From an uncultured Oscillospiraceae bacterium (GTDB lineage: Bacteria > Bacillota > Clostridia > Oscillospirales > Acutalibacteraceae), in assembly GCA_900540275.1 (NCBI GenBank), contig UQFO01000009.1:1-64000 (forward strand): DNA of 64,000 nucleotides, given 5' to 3'. The position numbers and the translations under genes are program-made. Shown here piece after piece: positions 59,742 to 64,000 of the stretch; position 1 is the stretch's first letter; every line of letters starts with the position of its first letter. Below the pieces are notes generated by a model. The model was not told where the DNA came from and made no database searches. It worked only from the letters and a program-made list of their open reading frames with translations.

Positions 59742-60059
59742 ATGAATCCTGCTTCTTATTTTTTACTATTCATCGCGCTTTTTGTACCCATCTTTATTCT
59801 CTATTCCGAGGAGAAGAAAAGAAACCGGATTTTGCGGCGCATCCGCAGGAAAAAGAGAGGAAGCGTACAAATGGACCAAGAGCTTTTCAGCGGATTTATC
59901 GGTAAAAATTGTATGATTAAAACGTCTGAGAACATCCAGGGCGAGATTAAGCGAATCGAAGGCAATTGGATGGAAATTGAGACGAAATATGGAAAACAAC
60001 TGCTTAACATTGATTTTATTGAAAGAATACAGGAATATCCTTTTAATAAAAAGCGGTAA
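59742..60059 (+). CDS. small membrane-anchored protein, unknown function
   Basis: 105 residues. One N-terminal hydrophobic helix (about 4-21), a strongly basic stretch (KKRNRILRRIRRKKRG) and a small beta-rich domain (FSGFIGKNCMIKTSENIQGE to LLNIDFIERIQEYP), reminiscent of a short SH3/Sm-like barrel. AAAGGAG lies eleven bases before the ATG. Located between jag and mnmE and closed by a terminator. No family recognised. Confidence 0.75.
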   Translation: MNPASYFLLFIALFVPIFILYSEEKKRNRILRRIRRKKRGSVQMDQELFSGFIGKNCMIKTSENIQGEIKRIEGNWMEIETKYGKQLLNIDFIERIQEYPFNKKR

Positions 60060-60087
60060 ACCGAAAACGGAAGAAACTTCAAATTTT

Positions 60088-60118
60088 ACGGGACTGCCTC
60101 CTTGCAGTCCCGTTTTTG
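60088..60118 (+). terminator. terminator
   Basis: ACGGGACTGC (60088-60097) pairs with GCAGTCCCGT (60104-60113), then TTTTG. It separates the jag part from mnmE. Confidence 0.85.
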
Positions 60119-60143
60119 TTCAAAGAAAACAGGGTGAAAGAGA

Positions 60144-61511
60144 ATGGAGCAAAAAACAATTGCCGCAATAGCCACAGCCCAGGGAACGGGCGGCATCGGC
60201 GTAATACGAATATCGGGTGAGCACGCGTTTGCCATAGCCGAAAGGGTATTCCGGCCGGCCGGCAGAAAAAAAGTAAAGGAAATGAAAGGCTATACGGCTG
60301 CGTACGGCTCTGTTTACGACGGAGAGGAAAAGCTAGATGAAGGCATACTGCTTGTATTCAGGGCGCCGCACAGCTATACAGGAGAGGATGTAGCGGAGAT
60401 TTCCTGCCATGGCGGCATTTATGTGACGAAAAGTATTCTCAGGGCCGTCTTTTCAGCGGGCGCCTCCCCCGCCGGGCCTGGGGAATTTACACAGCGGGCC
60501 TTCATAAACGGAAAGCTTGGCCTGACTGAAGCCGAGGCAGTAATGGATATTATCGGGGCGAAGGGGAAAAACGCCGCGCGCGCGGCCCTTTCCTGCCGTG
60601 AGGGCGCACTGAGCAGGAAGATAGATAAGATTTGTGAAAAGCTTACGGAGACAGCGGCGCATTTAAGCGCATGGGCTGATTATCCCGAGGAGGATATCCC
60701 GCAGGTATCCGTCGAAACGCTTTCTCAAAGCCTGAATGCGGCAATAGCGGCATTAGAAGAACTACTAAAAGGATATGATGCGGGAAAAGCGGCTTGCGAG
60801 GGCGTAGAAACCCTGATTACCGGCAAACCAAACGTCGGAAAGTCCACCCTGATGAACCTGCTCGCGGGCTGTGAACGCTCTATTGTGACGGATATTCCCG
60901 GGACAACGCGCGATATGATAGAAGAAACGGTTGCGCTCGGCAATGTAATGCTGCGCCTGAGCGATACGGCTGGACTGCGCAACACCGACAATCCTGTGGA
61001 AAAAATCGGTGTGGAGCGTGCAAAGCAGAAATTAAAAAGCTGTGGGTTGGTGCTTGCGGTGTTCGACAATTCATCCCCCCTATCGGCGGAGGACAAGGAA
61101 ATGCTGCACCTTTTAGCCGGAACCCCGACGATTGCTGTCATAAATAAAACAGACTTGGGCGGAAGGCTCGAAACAGAAATTATCAAAAAGTATGTCGATG
61201 AGGTGGTGTTTATCTCCGCGGCTAACGCGCAGGGTATCGATAAACTAGTACAGGCAGTGGAAAAAGTTACCGGAACACAGGAATTTGACCCGTCCCAGGG
61301 GATTTTAGCGACAGAACGGCAAAGAAACGCGGTAAGTAATGCGCTTAAAGCTGTGGAAGAAGCTGTTTTTGCCCTGCAAAGCGGAATAACGCTCGACGCG
61401 GTAACCGTTTCAATTGAGGAAGCCGTTGGAACGCTGCTTGAGCTGACAGGAAAACGGGCGAGCGAGGAAATTGTACACCAGGTTTTTTCGAGATTTTGTG
61501 TAGGAAAATAA
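60144..61511 (+). CDS. mnmE: tRNA modification GTPase MnmE
   Basis: 455 residues. N-terminal folate-binding domain (TIAAIATAQGTGGIGVIRIS), helical domain, inserted G domain with Walker A TGKPNVGKSTLMN, switch DIPGTTRD, DTAGLR, NKTD; and the C-terminal FCVGK with the essential Cys. With MnmG it makes the carboxymethylaminomethyl group on U34 of certain tRNAs. GGTGAAAGAG lies before the ATG. Followed after 14 bases by mnmG. Confidence 0.97.
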   Translation: MEQKTIAAIATAQGTGGIGVIRISGEHAFAIAERVFRPAGRKKVKEMKGYTAAYGSVYDGEEKLDEGILLVFRAPHSYTGEDVAEISCHGGIYVTKSILRAVFSAGASPAGPGEFTQRAFINGKLGLTEAEAVMDIIGAKGKNAARAALSCREGALSRKIDKICEKLTETAAHLSAWADYPEEDIPQVSVETLSQSLNAAIAALEELLKGYDAGKAACEGVETLITGKPNVGKSTLMNLLAGCERSIVTDIPGTTRDMIEETVALGNVMLRLSDTAGLRNTDNPVEKIGVERAKQKLKSCGLVLAVFDNSSPLSAEDKEMLHLLAGTPTIAVINKTDLGGRLETEIIKKYVDEVVFISAANAQGIDKLVQAVEKVTGTQEFDPSQGILATERQRNAVSNALKAVEEAVFALQSGITLDAVTVSIEEAVGTLLELTGKRASEEIVHQVFSRFCVGK

Positions 61512-61525
61512 AAGGAGGAAAGCAA

Positions 61526-63412
61526 ATGGGCTATCCGGCAGGAAATTACGACGTAGCTGTCGTCGGAGCAGGCCATGCGGGCATCGAAGCCGCTCTTGCG
61601 GCCGCAAGGCTTGGATGCAGGACAGCAGTTTTCACAATCAATATGGATGCGGTCGGAAACTGTCCCTGCAACCCCTCGATTGGTGGCACGGCCAAGGGAC
61701 ATCTCGTGCGTGAAATCGACGCCCTCGGCGGCGAAATGGGCCGTACAGCCGATGAATGTTTTCTACAGATGCGAATGCTCAACCGGGGAAAAGGCCCGGC
61801 GGTACATTCCCTGCGCGCGCAGATAGACAGAAGGAAATACAGCGACGTCATGAAACAAAAGCTGGAACGCCAGGAAAACCTGGACTTGCGCCAGGCTGAA
61901 ATTGTGGATATCAGGCAGACGGCGCAGGCATGGGAATTAGAAACGCGTATGAACGCTGTATTTACCTGTAAAACAGTGATAATTGCAACCGGAACTTATT
62001 TGGGAGGACGCATTTTTATCGGGGATGTTTCCTTTGAAAGCGGGCCTGATGGAACCTTTCCGGCGGCTTTTCTTGGAAAGGCGCTTAAAAACCTGGGTTT
62101 ATCCCTGCGCAGGTTTAAAACAGGGACACCGGCGCGCGTCCTGAAAAGCAGTATCGATTTTTCAGGGCTTGAGGTGCAGCCCGGGGACGAGCCCCCCATA
62201 CCCTTTTCATACGATACGGAGGATTTGGGCGAAAACAAGGTAGTTTGCCACGTCAGCTGGACCAATGACGAAACAAAACGGATTATCTTGGAAAATATCC
62301 ACCGCTCTCCCCTCTACGGTGGAAAAATTGAGGGAATAGGCCCCCGTTATTGTCCGAGTATAGAGGATAAAATTGTCCGTTTCGCCGATAAGGAGCGCCA
62401 CCAGCTCTTTATAGAGCCGTGTGGGCTGAATACGGAGGAGATGTATTTGCAGGGGATGTCCTCTTCCCTGCCTGAGGATGTACAGCTCAAGTTTTATCAT
62501 TCGATTAAGGGGTTGGAGAACGCGCTGATTATGCGCCCCGCTTATGCGATTGAATATGACTGTGTAGACCCCTTGCAGATGGATGCTTCGCTTGAATTCC
62601 GTGATTTTCCCGGACTTTACGGCGCGGGACAGTTTAACGGGAGCTCAGGCTATGAGGAGGCAGCCGCACAGGGCTTGATAGCAGGAATCAACGCGGCGCG
62701 CAAGGTGAAGGAAAAAGACCCGGTCATCCTTGACCGTGCAAGCTCTTATATCGGTACGTTAATTGATGATTTGGTAACGAAGGGCGCTTCTGACCCTTAC
62801 CGGATGATGACCTCGCGGTCTGAATACCGCTTGATACTGCGGCAGGACAATGCGGATACGCGCCTGACCCCCCTTGGCAGGGAAATCGGCCTGATAACTG
62901 ACAAAAGATGGAGCCGGTTTCAGAAAAAACAGGAATTGAAAGGGCTGGAATTTAAGCGGCTGAAGGAAACAGTCCTTCCCCCTACCCCACAGCTCAATGA
63001 AATTCTTGTTTCATGTGAAACATCGGAGGTTACAACGGGGATAAGGCTGATTGATTTACTCAAACGCCCGCAGCTAAGCTACCAATTGCTCTCGCCTGTC
63101 GATTCGGGCCGGCCTGAGATTGACGGGAATATTTTTGAACAGATAGAAATAGACGTAAAATATGAGGGCTATATCAAACGGCAGCAGAGCCAGATTGAGC
63201 AAATGCGCCGTTTAGAAGGCAAGAAACTGCCCGCAAAAATAGATTACAGTGGAATTACAGGCTTACGTCTGGAGGCGCAGGAGAAGCTAAATAAAACCAT
63301 GCCCGCCAATATCGGCCAGGCATCACGGATAAGCGGAGTAAGCCCTGCCGATATTTCGGTGCTCCTGATATGGCTTGCGCAGCAAAAAAAGGAGGACGGT
63401 GAAAGCACATGA
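61526..63412 (+). CDS. mnmG: tRNA uridine 5-carboxymethylaminomethyl modification enzyme MnmG
   Basis: 628 residues from the ATG at 61526 (AAAGGAGG seven bases before; the frame opens ten codons earlier inside mnmE). FAD motif VAVVGAGHAGIEAALAAARLG, CNPSIGGTAKGHLVREIDALGG, a PCGLNTEE-type loop, and the C-terminal helical part binding MnmE. Partner of MnmE in U34 modification. It overlaps rsmG by four bases. Confidence 0.97.
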   Translation: MGYPAGNYDVAVVGAGHAGIEAALAAARLGCRTAVFTINMDAVGNCPCNPSIGGTAKGHLVREIDALGGEMGRTADECFLQMRMLNRGKGPAVHSLRAQIDRRKYSDVMKQKLERQENLDLRQAEIVDIRQTAQAWELETRMNAVFTCKTVIIATGTYLGGRIFIGDVSFESGPDGTFPAAFLGKALKNLGLSLRRFKTGTPARVLKSSIDFSGLEVQPGDEPPIPFSYDTEDLGENKVVCHVSWTNDETKRIILENIHRSPLYGGKIEGIGPRYCPSIEDKIVRFADKERHQLFIEPCGLNTEEMYLQGMSSSLPEDVQLKFYHSIKGLENALIMRPAYAIEYDCVDPLQMDASLEFRDFPGLYGAGQFNGSSGYEEAAAQGLIAGINAARKVKEKDPVILDRASSYIGTLIDDLVTKGASDPYRMMTSRSEYRLILRQDNADTRLTPLGREIGLITDKRWSRFQKKQELKGLEFKRLKETVLPPTPQLNEILVSCETSEVTTGIRLIDLLKRPQLSYQLLSPVDSGRPEIDGNIFEQIEIDVKYEGYIKRQQSQIEQMRRLEGKKLPAKIDYSGITGLRLEAQEKLNKTMPANIGQASRISGVSPADISVLLIWLAQQKKEDGEST

Positions 63413-64000
63413 TGCAATGGCAGGAGCTGTTAAGCGAACAGGCGCAGAAGTGGGGCGTCTGCTTAAGCGGAAAACAGCTTGAAATGTTTCGCCTTTATGC
63501 CGATTTGTTAAGGGAATGGAATGAAAAAATCAACCTGACAGCCATCACACAGCCGGAGGAGGTTGCGGTCAAGCATTTTCTGGACAGCCTCTCCCCTCTA
63601 AGGTTTGTGGATATTCCGCAGGACGCGTCATTAATAGATGTTGGGACTGGAGCGGGCTTTCCGGGAATTCCCCTTTTGATTGTGCGGCCTGATATCAGGC
63701 TTACCCTGCTTGACAGCCTTAATAAACGCCTTTTGTTTTTACAGGAGGTACTGGGGGCGCTTGGGCTGGCCGCGGAAACGGTACATGCCCGCGCGGAAGA
63801 AGCGGGAAGAAATCCGAAATACCGGGAAAAGTATGACTTCGCCGTATCGCGCGCGGTAGCGCCGCTCAATATTTTGTTTGAATACTGCCTGCCGCTTGTA
63901 AAACCAGAGGGCCGGTTCATTTCAATGAAGGGCCCCCAGGCGGAGGAGGAAATCCATTCAGCGCTGCCTGCCGCCTCATTACTATCAGGAAAAATCGAAA
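63409..64000 (+). CDS. rsmG: 16S rRNA (guanine-N7) methyltransferase RsmG (3' end cut off)
   Basis: The first 197 codons of a family usually about 210-240 long. N-terminal helices (YADLLREWNEKINLTAI), the SAM loop LIDVGTGAGFPGIPLLI and VSRAVAPL with the substrate loop. Methylates G527 of 16S rRNA. Starts in the last bases of mnmG (ATGA), so it is coupled; an ATG three bases later is possible. Runs off the right edge. Confidence 0.95.
   Translation, partial: MMQWQELLSEQAQKWGVCLSGKQLEMFRLYADLLREWNEKINLTAITQPEEVAVKHFLDSLSPLRFVDIPQDASLIDVGTGAGFPGIPLLIVRPDIRLTLLDSLNKRLLFLQEVLGALGLAAETVHARAEEAGRNPKYREKYDFAVSRAVAPLNILFEYCLPLVKPEGRFISMKGPQAEEEIHSALPAASLLSGKIE

Noticed and set aside
1..64000. tRNA, rRNA, CRISPR array, complete transposase or prophage
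   Set aside because: No cloverleaf, rRNA segment, regular direct-repeat array, DDE/serine recombinase frame or phage structural gene was recognised on either strand.

Overview
The window looks like chromosome from an anaerobic Firmicute of the class Clostridia, probably of the Oscillospiraceae/Ruminococcaceae type; the genus is not claimed. The reasons are a single-chain pyruvate:ferredoxin oxidoreductase, rubrerythrin, a dockerin-bearing secreted protein, a RemB homologue, a clostridial-type one-chain PurL, Gram-positive ribosome binding sites (AGGAGG) and a G+C content of about half by eye.

The right end holds the replication origin. Leftward from about 56.6 kb on the minus strand run dnaA, the oriC gap, dnaN, an S4 protein (yaaA), recF, remB, two zinc-ribbon membrane proteins, gyrB, four inserted small genes (three YcxB-like proteins and a thioesterase) and gyrA. 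Rightward on the plus strand run rpmH, rnpA, yidD, yidC, jag, a small membrane protein, mnmE, mnmG and the start of rsmG. The dnaA-dnaN gap carries six TGTGGA-type DnaA sites and five consecutive TAG trios beside a G-tract, which is the layout of a basal unwinding element.

From left to right: 1-1.7 kb holds an ABC permease (cut by the edge) behind a small secreted protein. At 2-5.4 kb are a CBS-pair protein, a dockerin protein and an anchored surface protein. At 5.4-11.2 kb are PFOR, a CorC/HlyC-type CBS protein and a patatin-like lipase. At 11.8-13.3 kb is a MntA-HepT toxin-antitoxin pair with an XRE regulator, flanked by two broken XRE fragments. At 13.2-15.3 kb is KtrAB potassium uptake. 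At 15.7-21.9 kb are rubrerythrin, a NagZ-like lipoprotein, and a cell-wall run (alpha/beta hydrolase, membrane-embedded MurF-like ligase, Ddl, GNAT). At 23.6-26.5 kb is an unusual secreted locus: a ricin-lectin plus CHAT/caspase-like protein followed by three membrane-anchored small proteins. At 26.6-36 kb are purL, ribF, a NUDIX hydrolase, an M14 carboxypeptidase, a candidate small RNA and asnB. At 36-38 kb is a GntR-ABC operon with a perfect operator palindrome. At 38.1-38.8 kb is a hairpin-rich stretch without credible genes. At 39-43.9 kb is a GldA/F/G-like ABC cluster ending in a DUF4340-type protein. At 44-44.5 kb is a decayed TetR/membrane-protein junction that keeps its operator.

The main candidates for new biology are the secreted lectin-CHAT locus, the split XRE pieces around MntA-HepT, the 600-base structured element at 38.15 kb, the candidate small RNA at 33.86 kb, and the altered DnaA recognition helix seen together with non-canonical DnaA sites. 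No rRNA, tRNA, CRISPR array, complete insertion sequence or prophage was recognised.
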